From positions 248,001-312,000 of the forward strand of contig NZ_CABJCG010000001.1 of assembly GCF_902364025.1 (NCBI RefSeq): a stretch of DNA of 64,000 nt. The letters run 5' to 3'. This document shows positions 25,918 to 35,409 of the stretch, piece after piece. This DNA is from Enterocloster lavalensis (GTDB taxonomy: Bacteria; Bacillota; Clostridia; Lachnospirales; Lachnospiraceae). A program made the translations under genes and the position numbers. Each line of letters starts with the position of its first letter. The first letter of the stretch is position 1. The notes under the pieces were generated by a model. It ran no database searches. It was not told where the DNA came from and worked only from the letters and a program-made list of their open reading frames with translations.

Positions 25918-26250
25918 TCAAATCTTCTCGTAGCGGTCCACGTTGATCACGAAAATGGTGGCGCCGCCCACCTCCACCGTCATGGGCATGGTAGCGTAGT
26001 TGACCATGGTGGTACCGGAAATATAGGGCATGTTCACGGTGATCTTCTGGTGCTGTCCACACTCCTGTTTGATGATATCGATCACTTCCTGAACCTTGTC
26101 ATCTTCAGCGCCGATCATCAGGGTGGTGTTCCCCTTCTTCAGGAATCCGCCGGTGGTGGAAAGGCGGGTGATGCTGTAGTGGTGCTGAGTCAGCTGGCTG
26201 ACAACATCGTCCTCGTTGTCATTTCTCACGATCGCGTATACTAATTTCAT
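25918..26250 (-). CDS. darA: Cyclic di-AMP receptor, PII-like (DarA/PstA)
   Basis: A 110-residue PII-like protein of the DUF970 family (DarA in Bacillus, PstA in Listeria and Staphylococcus), which binds cyclic di-AMP as a trimer in the cytoplasm. Its sequence MKLVYAIVRNDNEDDVVSQL, then TRLSTTGGFLKKGNTTLMIG and the C-terminal PMTVEVGGATIFVINVDRYEKI are characteristic. Full length. Start supported by GAGGAGGTCATCGAT. The gene is monocistronic. In the family the downstream partner is unknown, so its role here (osmolyte, nitrogen or carbon balance) cannot be stated. Confidence 0.93.
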   Translation of the reverse strand: MKLVYAIVRNDNEDDVVSQLTQHHYSITRLSTTGGFLKKGNTTLMIGAEDDKVQEVIDIIKQECGQHQKITVNMPYISGTTMVNYATMPMTVEVGGATIFVINVDRYEKI

Positions 26251-26284
26251 ATCGATGACCTCCTCTACTCTCTGATTGAAATAT

Positions 26285-26290
26285 ATTATA
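26285..26290 (-). promoter_or_regulatory. Extended -10 promoter of darA
   Basis: Minus-strand TGG-TATAAT, i.e. TGN followed by a perfect -10 hexamer, 34 nt upstream of the darA start. No good -35 box, which extended -10 promoters do not need. Confidence 0.55.
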
Positions 26291-26397
26291 CCACAATTCA
26301 GAGAATAAAGTGTTAATTTTTCTTAAAGATTTACAATTTATGAATTTGTGCTGCATTAATTTTCTCATCGGATGGACATCCGCAGCCCCTTAAACGA

Positions 26398-27759
26398 TCA
26401 CTCCGCGCTCTGTCTCTGGCCAAGGGTGATGGGAACCTCGTGCTCCACGTAAGTGCCGTTAACCAAAGACTGGACGGTCAGGGTGACGGTGGAACCGCTC
26501 TCGTAATAGGTCAGCATCCGGGTCAGCTCCTCCATGCTGGTGACGGACTGACCGTCAAACTTGGTGATAATGTCCTTTTCTTTCAGTTCGGAATTGGCCG
26601 CAGCGCCGTTCTCCATGATCTGATACACGTAAACGCCCACCGGCATTCCAAGCTCTTTTGAGGTGGCGGGGTCCACGTTGGTCACGCGGATTCCCAGGGT
26701 TCCCTGGGCGTCCTCAGACACGGCTACCCGGGTCTTTTTGGTCATCAGGGTGTTTAAGATATCCTGAGCCTTGGAGATGGGAATCGCAAAGCCCATGCCT
26801 TCCACCTCGGTGGAGGCGGTCTTGGCCGCGTTGATGCCGATTACATTTCCGTTTAAATCCAGCAGAGCGCCGCCGCTGTTGCCGGGATTGATGGCCGCGT
26901 CGGTCTGGATAAAGGTGCGGCTGATGCCCTTCTCATCCTCGATCTCACGGTCCAGAGCGCTGACATAACCCACGGTCACGGACTGTCCATAGCCCAGCGC
27001 GTTGCCGATGGCGATGACCTGCTGCCCTACCTTGATCTGGTCGGAGTCGCCCATGGTGGCAACCTTGATCTTGCTCATGGTGTCCGCCGGGATGTCGGAG
27101 AGCTGAACCGCCACGATGGCCAGATCGGTTGCGGAGTCGGTGCCCTTCACCGCAGCGCTCACATCCTTGTTGTCCACGAAGGTCACCTTTAAGTCGCTGG
27201 CTCCCTCTACCACGTGGTTATTGGTGGCGATCAGCAGCTCGCTGTCGCTCTTGGCTACGATGATACCGGAGCCGCTGGATTTGGCCTCAAAGGTCTGGGG
27301 CATACCGAAGAAATCCCGCTGCTGAACCGTCATGGTATCGTTGATCGCCACCACGGAGGGCATTGCGTTCTCAACGATTCCCGATACGTCGTTTACCGAG
27401 GAGACCGGCGTGGCGGCCGTCTGGTCGGAATTGTTGTTGGCAGTGGTCAGCGCCGGTGCGGGCGCCTGGGTTTCGGCCGGTGCGCTCTGGGTATTGTTCG
27501 CCGCGTAGAGTCCTGTGACCCGGCTGCCGATCAGGCTCACGCCGGTCATCACTCCGCCGGACACGGTGCCAAAGAGTACGGCCGCCGCTGTGATTCCGGC
27601 CACCTTCTTGGCCATTTTCCCTTTCTTCCCCGGTTTCGGGGGTTCTCCTGAAGGTACGCCCGGACGGTACGGATTGTTGTTCATCCCGCCGCCGTTTCCA
27701 TTTCCATTTAAATTTCCCTGCTCCATATGTTCAAAATTGTTCATCCCATTTTCATACAT
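26398..27759 (-). CDS. htrA: HtrA/DegP-type membrane-anchored serine protease
   Basis: A 453-residue quality-control protease. A cytoplasmic Asn/Gly-rich N-terminus (residues 1-45) is followed by one transmembrane helix (KKVAGITAAAVLFGTVSGGV) and an Ala/Thr/Gln-rich linker. The trypsin-like domain carries His in ATNNHVVEGA, Asp in DSATDLAIVAV and Ser in NPGNSGGALLDL; a single PDZ domain follows (GIRVTNVDPATSKELGMPVG to ESGSTVTLTVQS). The active side faces outward, where it should degrade misfolded secreted proteins. The start MYENGMNNFEHME has AAAGGAGATCACAATT upstream; an earlier in-frame ATG would add 24 basic residues. Single gene, divergent from the next permease. Confidence 0.95.
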   Translation of the reverse strand: MYENGMNNFEHMEQGNLNGNGNGGGMNNNPYRPGVPSGEPPKPGKKGKMAKKVAGITAAAVLFGTVSGGVMTGVSLIGSRVTGLYAANNTQSAPAETQAPAPALTTANNNSDQTAATPVSSVNDVSGIVENAMPSVVAINDTMTVQQRDFFGMPQTFEAKSSGSGIIVAKSDSELLIATNNHVVEGASDLKVTFVDNKDVSAAVKGTDSATDLAIVAVQLSDIPADTMSKIKVATMGDSDQIKVGQQVIAIGNALGYGQSVTVGYVSALDREIEDEKGISRTFIQTDAAINPGNSGGALLDLNGNVIGINAAKTASTEVEGMGFAIPISKAQDILNTLMTKKTRVAVSEDAQGTLGIRVTNVDPATSKELGMPVGVYVYQIMENGAAANSELKEKDIITKFDGQSVTSMEELTRMLTYYESGSTVTLTVQSLVNGTYVEHEVPITLGQRQSAE

Positions 27760-27959
27760 AATTGTGATCTCCTTTCGCTTTTTTCTATTTAGTTTCGCCT
27801 TTCGGCTCGCTTTCCTTTTGATATTTAACAATATACCCGGGAATTGTGGTGGAATTGTGAAGCGTTTATGGAAAATTTGTGTTCGAATTAAGATTCTTCA
27901 CACTGGCCCGCAAGCGATGCATACCATAGATTATAGTTCAATTAGGAGGAGTGATTCTT

Positions 27960-29411
27960 ATGTTCGATACACCGGTAATGCTGACTCCGCTGCATTACGC
28001 CTATCTGATCGGAGTGATCGCGATTCTGGCGGTCATGGTCCGGCGGCGCGATACCCCGGCGGTCTGCATCGCCTTTCTGTTTATACTGGGAGTCATCGGC
28101 CTGGGCTCTGTGGCCGGGGGCATCATGACCGTATTTAACGCCGTGCTGTACGCTGCGCGGGAATTTATGGAGGTGATCGCCACCATTGCGCTGGTCACGG
28201 CGCTCTCCAAATGTCTGAAGGATTTGGGCAGCGATTACCTGATGATGGTTCCCATGTCCAGGGTGATGAAAACGCCCTCTCTCACCTGGTGGATTCTGGG
28301 CCTGACCATGTTCTTGTTCTCCCTGTTCCTGTGGCCGTCGCCCTCCGTGGCTCTGGTGGGAGCCATCATGCTTCCCTTTGCCGTGAAAGCCGGCCTAAAC
28401 CCGTTAGCAGCGGCCATGGCCATGAACCTGTTCGGCCACGGCTTTGCTCTGAGCTACGACTTTGTGATCCAGGGAGCGCCCGGAGTCTCGGCGGGAGCCG
28501 CAGGGGTGAGCTCCGCCGATATTCTCACCCAGGCCGCGCCGGTATTCTGGGTCATGGGCATCGCCACCGTGGTCAGCGCCTTTCTCTTAAACCGTCGCAC
28601 CATGGGGATACAGTCGGTTGTTCCGGCAGGTCCGCGCCTCTTTGGCGGCGGGGAAGGGGCTGACTCCGGCGAATTGCCGTCCGGCGGGGACGGCGGCGTT
28701 TCCGGGACCGATGGTCTCTCCCGCAAACCCGCAGCTTCCCGCAAAGCGGCCATGACTCTGGCAATTCTCACGCCCCTTGCCTTTCTGGCCGATATTCTGA
28801 TGATGTTTGCGTTCAATTTAAAAGGCGGGGATGCCACCAGCCTGGTCTCCGGAACCGCGGCCCTTGTGATGTGCGCCGGGGCGGCGCTGGGGTTTAAGGG
28901 GCGTTTCCTGGAGAAAGTCACGGACTATGTGACCGACGGCTTTCTGTTCGCCATCCGCATCTTTGCACCGGTGATTATCATCGGCGCGTTTTTCTTTTTG
29001 GGCGGCAGCGGGATCACCACCATTATGGGCGATCAGTTCCAGAGCGGAATCATGAACGACTGGGCGGTCTGGCTGGCCCACAACGCGCCCTTAAACAAAT
29101 ATATGGCCGCGCTGATTCAGATGGTAGTGGGCGCTCTGACCGGCTTAGACGGCTCCGGCTTTTCCGGACTCCCCCTGACCGGCTCCCTGGCCCGCACCTT
29201 CGGCCTGGCGGTGGGCGCATCGGTTCCCGTGCTGGCGTCTCTGGGACAGATCACCGCGATCTTTGTGGGCGGTGGGACCATCGTCCCCTGGGGGCTGATT
29301 CCCGTGGCGGCCATCTGCGACGTGAGCCCTCTGGAGCTGGCCCGGAAGAACCTGCTGCCTGTGCTGATCGGATTTATCTGCGCCTTTTTCACCGCCTGCC
29401 TGTTGCTGTAA
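27960..29411 (+). CDS. Multi-pass membrane transporter, unassigned (IT-superfamily-like)
   Basis: A 483-residue polytopic protein with about 11-12 hydrophobic segments, arranged as two halves separated by a Gly/Ser/Arg-rich cytoplasmic loop (about residues 220-262, GGGEGADSGELPSGGDGG). Motifs likely to line the path are NLFGHGFALSYDFVIQGAP in the first half and GLDGSGFSGLPLTGSLA and FVGGGTIVPWG in the second. The layout recalls ion-transporter-superfamily carriers for organic anions. I cannot name the family or substrate. The ATG has AGGAGG 10 nt upstream; a GTG three codons earlier overlaps the site and is unlikely. asnB follows after 27 nt in the same direction, so an amino-acid or dicarboxylate substrate is conceivable. 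Confidence 0.8.
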   Translation: MFDTPVMLTPLHYAYLIGVIAILAVMVRRRDTPAVCIAFLFILGVIGLGSVAGGIMTVFNAVLYAAREFMEVIATIALVTALSKCLKDLGSDYLMMVPMSRVMKTPSLTWWILGLTMFLFSLFLWPSPSVALVGAIMLPFAVKAGLNPLAAAMAMNLFGHGFALSYDFVIQGAPGVSAGAAGVSSADILTQAAPVFWVMGIATVVSAFLLNRRTMGIQSVVPAGPRLFGGGEGADSGELPSGGDGGVSGTDGLSRKPAASRKAAMTLAILTPLAFLADILMMFAFNLKGGDATSLVSGTAALVMCAGAALGFKGRFLEKVTDYVTDGFLFAIRIFAPVIIIGAFFFLGGSGITTIMGDQFQSGIMNDWAVWLAHNAPLNKYMAALIQMVVGALTGLDGSGFSGLPLTGSLARTFGLAVGASVPVLASLGQITAIFVGGGTIVPWGLIPVAAICDVSPLELARKNLLPVLIGFICAFFTACLLL

Positions 29412-29438
29412 ACTGTTTCTTGACAAGGAGGATTTGCC

Positions 29439-31292
29439 ATGTGCGGAATCGCTGGCTTTTACTGTGCGAAAAAACATTACCTGAAAGAACCTGCCCGCTA
29501 TGAGTCCATCCTGTCGTCCATGGCCTCGGTGCAACGCCACCGGGGGCCGGACGATGAGGGAATCTGGCTGTGGGAGCACGCGGGACTTTCCCACGCCCGC
29601 CTGTCCATTATCGATCTGGCGGGCGGCAGACAGCCGATGACTAAAATCGACGCCGGTCAGACCTTTGCCATCGTCTACAACGGCGAATTGTACAACACCG
29701 GCGAGTTACGGAAGGAGCTGCGGGACTGCGGCCACACCTTCCTCACCTCCAGCGACACGGAGGTCATTCTCACCGGCTACATGGAGTACGGGCCGGAGTT
29801 TGTCAAGCGCCTGAACGGCATCTTTGCCTTCGCCATACTGGACCCGGTGAAGGACAGCCTGTTTTTGTTCCGGGACCGCAGCGGGGTCAAACCTCTGTTC
29901 TACACGGTACGGGACGGGGAGGTGGTATTCTCGTCTGAGTTGAAGGGGATTTTCGCGTTTCCGGGCATGGAACCGGAGCTGGACCGCAGGGGATTGAACG
30001 AAGTGTTCTCCGTCGGCCCGGCCAGAACGTCGGGCTGCGGCGTATTCAAGGGCATGGAGGAGGTGCTGCCGGGGCATTTTCTCTGCTGCTCCCCGGAAGG
30101 GGTCTCAAACCGCTGCTATTGGCGGCTTGAGAGCCGTCCCCACACGGACAGCTATGAGCGCACGGTGGAACAGACTTCCTTCCTGGTGACGGATGCCATC
30201 CGCCGCCAGATGGTTTCCGATGTGCCCATCTGCACCTTTTTGTCCGGCGGGGTGGACTCCAGCCTGGTCTCCGCGGTCTGTGCGGCGGAATTAAAGAAGC
30301 GTGGGGAGAGGCTCAACACCTTTTCCTTTGATTTCGTGGACAATGACCGCTATTTTAAGGCCAACTCCTTCCAGCCCTCCCAGGACCGTCCCTTTGTGGA
30401 CAAAATGGTGGAATTTCTGGGCAGCAGCCACCACTATCTGGAATGCGACAATCTCACCCAGGCGGACCGGCTCTATGACTCGGTGCTGGCCCACGATCTG
30501 CCCGCCATGGGGGACATCGATTCCTCCATGCTTCAGTTCTGTTCCATGGTAAAGGAACACAATAAGGTGGCTCTGACCGGCGAGTGCGCGGACGAGATTT
30601 TCGGGGGATATCCCTGGTTTCACCGCAAGGAGTGCTTTGAGGCCCACACCTTCCCCTGGACCATGGATTTGAACGCCCGCAAGGTGCTGCTCAGCAATGA
30701 TTTTATCCAGTTTCTGGGGATGGAGGACTATGTGCGGGAAACCTACGAGCGCTCCGTGGCTGAGACGCCCCGGCTGGACGGGGACACCCCCGAGGAGGCC
30801 CGCAGGCGTGAGATCGCCTACTTAAACCTGCGCTGGTTCATGCAGACCTTGTTAAACCGGATGGACCGGGACAGCATGTACTCCGGCCTGGAAGCCCGGG
30901 TGCCCTTTGCCGACCACCGGATCATCGAGTATGTGTGGAACGTGCCCTGGGATATGAAAACCAGGGGCGGCGTGGTGAAAAACCTGCTGCGCCAGGCGGG
31001 CCGGGGCCATCTGCCGGACGAGATTCTCTTCCGCCGCAAATCTCCCTATCCCAAGACCTACGACACCAACTACGAGGCCCTGCTAGTGGAGCGCGTGCGT
31101 GAAATGGCAGCCGACTCCTGCGCCCCGGTCATGCAGTTCCTGGACCGGAAGAAGCTGGAGCGTTTTCTCCTCAGCCCCTCGGATTACGGGAGGCCCTGGT
31201 ACGGACAGCTGATGGCCGGGCCGCAGATGCTGGCGTATATTTTGCAGGTTAATTTTTGGATGGAGCACTATAAAATCAGGCTTACTCTTTAA
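29439..31292 (+). CDS. asnB: Asparagine synthase (glutamine-hydrolysing)
   Basis: A 617-residue class II glutamine amidotransferase fused to an asparagine synthase domain. The N-terminal nucleophile Cys2 follows the initiator Met in MCGIAGFY; glutaminase landmarks include RHRGPDDEGIW and YNGELYN. The synthase domain shows the ATP-pyrophosphate loop FLSGGVDSSLVSAV, GECADEIFGGYPWF and the substrate-binding VPFADHRIIEYVW. It should form asparagine from aspartate, glutamine and ATP. The start has AAGGAGGATTTGCC upstream. Likely co-transcribed with the preceding permease. Some family members modify other carboxylates, but the residues visible here fit asparagine synthesis. Confidence 0.95.
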   Translation: MCGIAGFYCAKKHYLKEPARYESILSSMASVQRHRGPDDEGIWLWEHAGLSHARLSIIDLAGGRQPMTKIDAGQTFAIVYNGELYNTGELRKELRDCGHTFLTSSDTEVILTGYMEYGPEFVKRLNGIFAFAILDPVKDSLFLFRDRSGVKPLFYTVRDGEVVFSSELKGIFAFPGMEPELDRRGLNEVFSVGPARTSGCGVFKGMEEVLPGHFLCCSPEGVSNRCYWRLESRPHTDSYERTVEQTSFLVTDAIRRQMVSDVPICTFLSGGVDSSLVSAVCAAELKKRGERLNTFSFDFVDNDRYFKANSFQPSQDRPFVDKMVEFLGSSHHYLECDNLTQADRLYDSVLAHDLPAMGDIDSSMLQFCSMVKEHNKVALTGECADEIFGGYPWFHRKECFEAHTFPWTMDLNARKVLLSNDFIQFLGMEDYVRETYERSVAETPRLDGDTPEEARRREIAYLNLRWFMQTLLNRMDRDSMYSGLEARVPFADHRIIEYVWNVPWDMKTRGGVVKNLLRQAGRGHLPDEILFRRKSPYPKTYDTNYEALLVERVREMAADSCAPVMQFLDRKKLERFLLSPSDYGRPWYGQLMAGPQMLAYILQVNFWMEHYKIRLTL

Positions 31293-31411
31293 ATTGGGAG
31301 CGGATGAAGGCAAACGATAAAAATAAACCCGGCCCCGTCTGGACGCGCCGTCCGTTTGCGGGTATAATATCAAAGAATCACAAAATGCTTACGAAAAAAG
31401 GAGGGCCTGCC

Positions 31412-32650
31412 ATGAGGGTGACGGGCATCATTGCAGAATACAATCCATTTCACGGCGGCCACCAGTATCAGATCGCCCGGGCAAAGGAGCTGTCCGGCGC
31501 GGATTATTGCGTGGTCGCCATGAGCGGCGACTTTGTACAGCGGGGCGAACCGGCCGTCTACTCCAAGTATCTGCGTGCACGGGCCGCCCTGGCCTGCGGC
31601 GCGGATCTGGTGCTGGAAATTCCGTCCCTGTTTGCCACGGGCAGCGCCGAGGACTTCGCCTCCTGTGGCGTGGCTCTGCTCTCCGGCCTGGGCGCGGTGG
31701 ACACCCTCTGTTTCGGCAGCGAGTGCGGCGACACCGCCCCCCTTCTCAGGGCGGCCCGGTATCTGACCGGCGGTTCCGCGGAATACGAGGATTTGCTGCG
31801 GGAGGGCATCAAAAGCGGTCTCACCTGGCCCGCGGCCCGCAGCCGCGCCCTGAAAGTTCTGGGCGTTCTGGACCCGGACACCATAAGCCTCATTGAAAGC
31901 CCCAACAACCTTCTGGGCCTGGAATACTGCCGCGCCCTTCTGGCCCAAAACAGCGCCCTCACGCCTCTGGCTGTCCTGCGCCGCGGAAATGCATACCACG
32001 ATCAGGGACTGGAAAACGGACAGGCTTCCGCCTCCGCCCTCCGAAAAGTCCTGTCCCAATCCCCTCTGGGGCTCGCAGACCCGGCTGTTGCACCCCATAT
32101 TCCCCAAAAAGCCCGGGAGATATTTGCCGGCTCCGCCCCGCTTTTTGCCGGGGACTTTTCCGCCCTTTTAAATTTCGCCATCTCCGGCTGTATCCACGAG
32201 GGCATCCCTTTTGACCGTTTTGAGGGAATCAGCGATGATCTGGCGCGCCGCCTCGCACGCATGGCTTTAACTCCCGCCGGCTGGGAAGGCCGCATCCGCC
32301 AGTTAAAGACCCGTCAGTACACCTACACCCGGGTGAGCCGCGCGCTCTGCCACCTGCTCCTGGGCGCCGATGCCCGGCTCACCGCAAAAGCCCGGGCCTG
32401 CGGTTACGCCCCTTACGCCCGGGTGCTGGGATTTAACCGCTCGGCAGCCCCTCTGTTAGCCGCCGTCAAGCAAAAGACCTCCATCCCGCTGATCACCAAA
32501 ACCGCCGATGCCCGAAAGCAGCTCGCCGGCACCCCGCTGGAGCTTTTGAACCAGGACTTCCACGCCTCCCACCTCTGGCAGTCCGTGTACTGCACGAAAT
32601 ACGACTGTTCCCTGCCCAATGAATTCACACAGAAACTGACCATCCTCTGA
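31412..32650 (+). CDS. tmcAL: tRNA(Met) cytidine acetate ligase
   Basis: A 412-residue TmcAL (YlbM) protein, which uses ATP and acetate to acetylate cytidine 34 of elongator tRNA-Met. The N-terminal HIGH-like nucleotidyltransferase motif is GIIAEYNPFHGGHQYQI, followed by VVAMSGDFVQRGEPA and the second motif ESPNNLLGLEYCRAL. The C-terminal half is the helical tRNA-binding region with RQLKTRQYTYTRVSRAL. ATG chosen because AAAGGAGGGCCTGCC precedes it; a 36-codon extension is open but overlaps the likely promoter (TATAAT at 31363). Full length for the family. Confidence 0.93.
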   Translation: MRVTGIIAEYNPFHGGHQYQIARAKELSGADYCVVAMSGDFVQRGEPAVYSKYLRARAALACGADLVLEIPSLFATGSAEDFASCGVALLSGLGAVDTLCFGSECGDTAPLLRAARYLTGGSAEYEDLLREGIKSGLTWPAARSRALKVLGVLDPDTISLIESPNNLLGLEYCRALLAQNSALTPLAVLRRGNAYHDQGLENGQASASALRKVLSQSPLGLADPAVAPHIPQKAREIFAGSAPLFAGDFSALLNFAISGCIHEGIPFDRFEGISDDLARRLARMALTPAGWEGRIRQLKTRQYTYTRVSRALCHLLLGADARLTAKARACGYAPYARVLGFNRSAAPLLAAVKQKTSIPLITKTADARKQLAGTPLELLNQDFHASHLWQSVYCTKYDCSLPNEFTQKLTIL

Positions 32651-32740
32651 CGTGGAAGCCTCTCTGCGGGTTTCCACGCCCGGGCCGGAACGCCTTGCCG
32701 CACCGGAGGCGCTTGCCCTTCCCCCACACAACGCAGAACC

Positions 32741-32774
32741 GAAAAATGAGCCCGGCAGCCCGGACTCATTTTCC
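32741..32774. terminator. Bidirectional terminator between tmcAL and methyltransferase
   Basis: Near-palindrome GAAAAATGAGCCCGG-CAG-CCCGGACTCATTTTCC. Either strand gives a stem of about 14 bp (one mismatch) ending in a T-run, as expected between two converging genes. Confidence 0.7.
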
Positions 32775-32818
32775 ATATACTTACAAATTTTCAAAGATGG
32801 CTATTTGCCTCCCGCCTC

Positions 32819-34003
32819 TTACTCCGCGTCGTTTTCTCCCATCAGCTCCCGCACGATGGTTGGGCTCACGTTCAGGAACTTCACAAGTTCCCGGATCTCC
32901 GCCTCGTTGTCCTTTCGCTTCCCCTGCTTCACCGCCCGGATCAAAATATTCTTAGGCGTATGCTCCATATCGATAAATTCCAGAATCTGGGTCCTGTAGC
33001 CCATATGCTCCAGCACCTGGGCCCGGATCGCGTCCGTGTACAGCGCGGCCATCCGCTCCTTGATCAGCCCGTACTGGAACACCGGCCCCATCAACTGGTT
33101 TTCCATCTGTCCGTTCAGCTCGTGCTGGCAGCAGGGCACCGACAAAATCACCTTTGCGCCCCAACCCACGGCTTTGGCCAGGGCGTAATCCGTGGCCGTA
33201 TCGCAGGCGTGCAGGGTCACCACCATGTCCACCTGATTCACGCCCTCGTAGCCCGCGATATCCCCGCAGGTAAAGCTCAGCCCCTCGTAGCCGTAGGCCC
33301 GCGCCAGCTTCTCACAATGGGCGATCACATCCTCCTTTAAATCCAGGCCGATAATCCGCACCTGATAACCTCTCAGCTCCCGCAGATAATAGTACATGGC
33401 AAAGGTCAGGTAGGACTTTCCACAGCCGAAATCGATGATTGTGTTCTCCCGTCCCTTGTCCAGGCCGGGCAGCACATCCTCGACCATCTCTAAAAAGCGG
33501 TTGATCTGCCGGAATTTGTCGTACCGGCTGTTCACCACCCTGCCCTCCTTTGTCATCACGCCCAGATCGACCAGAAACGGCACCGCAATCCCTTCTTCCA
33601 GAATATACCGCTTCTGCCGGTTATGGGACATGGGGGTGATCCGCGCGGGCGCGGCCTGGGTTTTTCCGCGGCCTTTGACCTTGACCGTCACCTTTCCCTT
33701 TTTGCTGACCAGAATCAATCCACTGCCCAGGGCGGAGGTCATCTCCGCCTGCCGGAACTGTCCGTCCAGGCGATCCGTCACATAAGCTGCCGCCTCTTTG
33801 GCGTCCAGATTGCGGTGAAACGCCTGTTTTCCCGCCTGCTCCTCCACCTGGAAACGCAATTCCCCTTTTATCAGCAGGGGGCGCAGCCTGGCCCGGGAGA
33901 GCTGCTGCGGATTGACCGGATTGCTGAGCAGAATCCGCTCCAGGGATTCATTTAAAAACTGTTCCACCGCCCGGGTGGTCTCCTCGCGCTCTGTCTGATT
34001 CAT
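32819..34003 (-). CDS. SAM-dependent methyltransferase, METTL25/RRNAD1-like (Methyltransf_32)
   Basis: A 394-residue protein with an N-terminal domain of unknown role (residues 1-150) and a class I methyltransferase domain. The SAM site is IIDFGCGKSYLTFAMYYY, followed by GLDLKEDVIAHCEKLA, and VVTLHACDTATDYALAKAV with SVPCCQHEL stands where the family's catalytic region lies. LHACDxATDxAL is typical of the Methyltransf_32 group, whose eukaryotic members METTL25/RRNAD1 are thought to act on RNA or ribosomal components. The bacterial substrate is unknown. RBS is CAGGAGAATGATCC. It lies about 118 nt from the HAD phosphatase gene start-to-stop and may share its transcript. Confidence 0.85.
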   Translation of the reverse strand: MNQTEREETTRAVEQFLNESLERILLSNPVNPQQLSRARLRPLLIKGELRFQVEEQAGKQAFHRNLDAKEAAAYVTDRLDGQFRQAEMTSALGSGLILVSKKGKVTVKVKGRGKTQAAPARITPMSHNRQKRYILEEGIAVPFLVDLGVMTKEGRVVNSRYDKFRQINRFLEMVEDVLPGLDKGRENTIIDFGCGKSYLTFAMYYYLRELRGYQVRIIGLDLKEDVIAHCEKLARAYGYEGLSFTCGDIAGYEGVNQVDMVVTLHACDTATDYALAKAVGWGAKVILSVPCCQHELNGQMENQLMGPVFQYGLIKERMAALYTDAIRAQVLEHMGYRTQILEFIDMEHTPKNILIRAVKQGKRKDNEAEIRELVKFLNVSPTIVRELMGENDAE

Positions 34004-34120
34004 GGATCATTCTCCTGACTCGTTTCATTCATCAGGCGCGGCCCCCTATCCGGCCGCAGTAAATGCCGCCGGAAAGTTCCGCGCCCTCACACCATCACCA
34101 CAGCGGACCGGCCTGCGCCG

Positions 34121-34756
34121 TCACGCCAAAATACGCTTTGCCAGCTCTGTTAACTCCCCCATCTCCCCGATCACGCCGGCCGGCTCCACCGCCTGCCCGA
34201 ACCCGTAGGACGCGTGCACGAAGGGGATACCCGCCTTGTCAGCCGCCTCCTGATCCATGGCCGTATCGCCCACGTAGAGCGCCCGGTCCAGGTGGTTTCG
34301 CTCTGTCACCAGGCGGATATTGTCCCCCTTGGGACGGCCGGTGCGGCCGAAGCACTCCATATCCCGGATCAGCTCTTCCAGGCCGCAGACCTTCATCAGC
34401 ACCTGGATGTAGCCGTCCTGGCAGTTGCTGACAATGTACAGCTCGTACTCCGCGGCCAGCCGGCAAAGAGCCTCCCGGACGCCCGGGTAAAGGACTCCCG
34501 GATGGGTCAGGAGATACTCGTTCTCATATTCCATACAACGCTCCATGATCTCCCAGCGCCGCTTTTCCTCCAGGTGAGGCAGCATCATGCGGCTGATCTC
34601 ATCCATAGGCCGCCCCATATATTGGTACATATCCTCCACCGTGATGGTTCTCCCTGCATCCGGGCAGGAGGCCAGGATCTCGTTCCAGGCCTCCGTCACT
34701 TGGGGAGCTGAGTCCCACAGGGTTCCATCCACGTCAAACAGAATTCCCTTTTTCAT
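34121..34756 (-). CDS. HAD-superfamily phosphatase (phosphoglycolate phosphatase-like)
   Basis: A 211-residue HAD hydrolase with an alpha-helical type-1 cap (about residues 15-85). Motif I is ILFDVDGTLWDSA (nucleophile Asp8, acid Asp10), motif II is YIVSNCQDG, motif III Lys is in GRPKGDNI, and motif IV is ALYVGDTAMDQEAA. The family removes phosphate from small molecules such as phosphoglycolate or nucleotides. It starts exactly where the upstream histidine-phosphatase gene ends, so the two are translationally linked and may act in the same housecleaning route. Substrate not determinable. Confidence 0.9.
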   Translation of the reverse strand: MKKGILFDVDGTLWDSAPQVTEAWNEILASCPDAGRTITVEDMYQYMGRPMDEISRMMLPHLEEKRRWEIMERCMEYENEYLLTHPGVLYPGVREALCRLAAEYELYIVSNCQDGYIQVLMKVCGLEELIRDMECFGRTGRPKGDNIRLVTERNHLDRALYVGDTAMDQEAADKAGIPFVHASYGFGQAVEPAGVIGEMGELTELAKRILA

Positions 34757-35398
34757 CTAATTCTCCTCATCCACCCAGCCGCTCCGAAGGAGTTCGGGAT
34801 AACGCTCCAGGTGTGCATAGTCGTTTAAGCGCTCCACATAAAACCGCCCCGTGTCCTCGTGGTAGTCCAGCTCGGAAATGCTGCAGTTTTCCAGGTCCAC
34901 GGCCAGCATCCGCCATTTTGCCAGATCCATACCCAGAAAATGGGCGATCAGGGAACGGATCACGCCGCCGTGGGTCACAACGGCGACCCGCCGGTAGCCG
35001 CTGCGCGCCATCTCTTCGAACACAGGCAGGGCGCGGGCCACCACGTCCCCGGCGCACTCGCCGCCCGGGTAGGCCAGATCCCGTTCCATCTTCTGCTGTT
35101 CCCGCTTGAAATCCCTGTATTGTTCCGCTATAGCCGCGTCGGTCATTCCCTCCATGTCGCCGAAGGAAATCTCCCGAAGGCCCGGGCGCACGAAATGTTC
35201 CACGTTCCAGTAAATATTGGCCGACTGGGCGGTCTGTACGGCGCGCAGCAGGTCGCTGGAATACACGGCGTCGATCTTCGCCGGCACCAGCCGCTCTCCC
35301 ACCAGGGCCGCCTGCCGAAAGCCCGCCTCGCTCAAATCCACGTCCACGTTGCAGAGCTTGCTGCTCTGCCGCCCATGGCGGATCAGATATAACTTCAT
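34757..35398 (-). CDS. Histidine phosphatase family protein
   Basis: A 213-residue phosphoglycerate-mutase-like phosphatase. The phospho-acceptor motif is LIRHGRQSS (His8), with further conserved parts LSEAGFRQAALVGERL, VYSSDLLRAVQTAQ and VVTHGGVIRSLIAHFLG (second catalytic His). Substrates in this family include phosphoglycerate, cobalamin and nucleotide phosphates; none is indicated by context. ATG preceded by GGGGAGAGTGCT. It lies 11 nt after the UPF0210 gene stop and abuts the HAD gene, making a compact run UPF0237-UPF0210-HP-HAD. Confidence 0.9.
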   Translation of the reverse strand: MKLYLIRHGRQSSKLCNVDVDLSEAGFRQAALVGERLVPAKIDAVYSSDLLRAVQTAQSANIYWNVEHFVRPGLREISFGDMEGMTDAAIAEQYRDFKREQQKMERDLAYPGGECAGDVVARALPVFEEMARSGYRRVAVVTHGGVIRSLIAHFLGMDLAKWRMLAVDLENCSISELDYHEDTGRFYVERLNDYAHLERYPELLRSGWVDEEN

Positions 35399-35409
35399 AG
35401 CACTCTCCC

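Noticed and set aside
27960..31292. A biosynthetic gene cluster around asnB
   Set aside because: Neighbours are a permease, a tRNA-modifying ligase and an RNA-type methyltransferase; no peptide, polyketide or carrier-protein genes.
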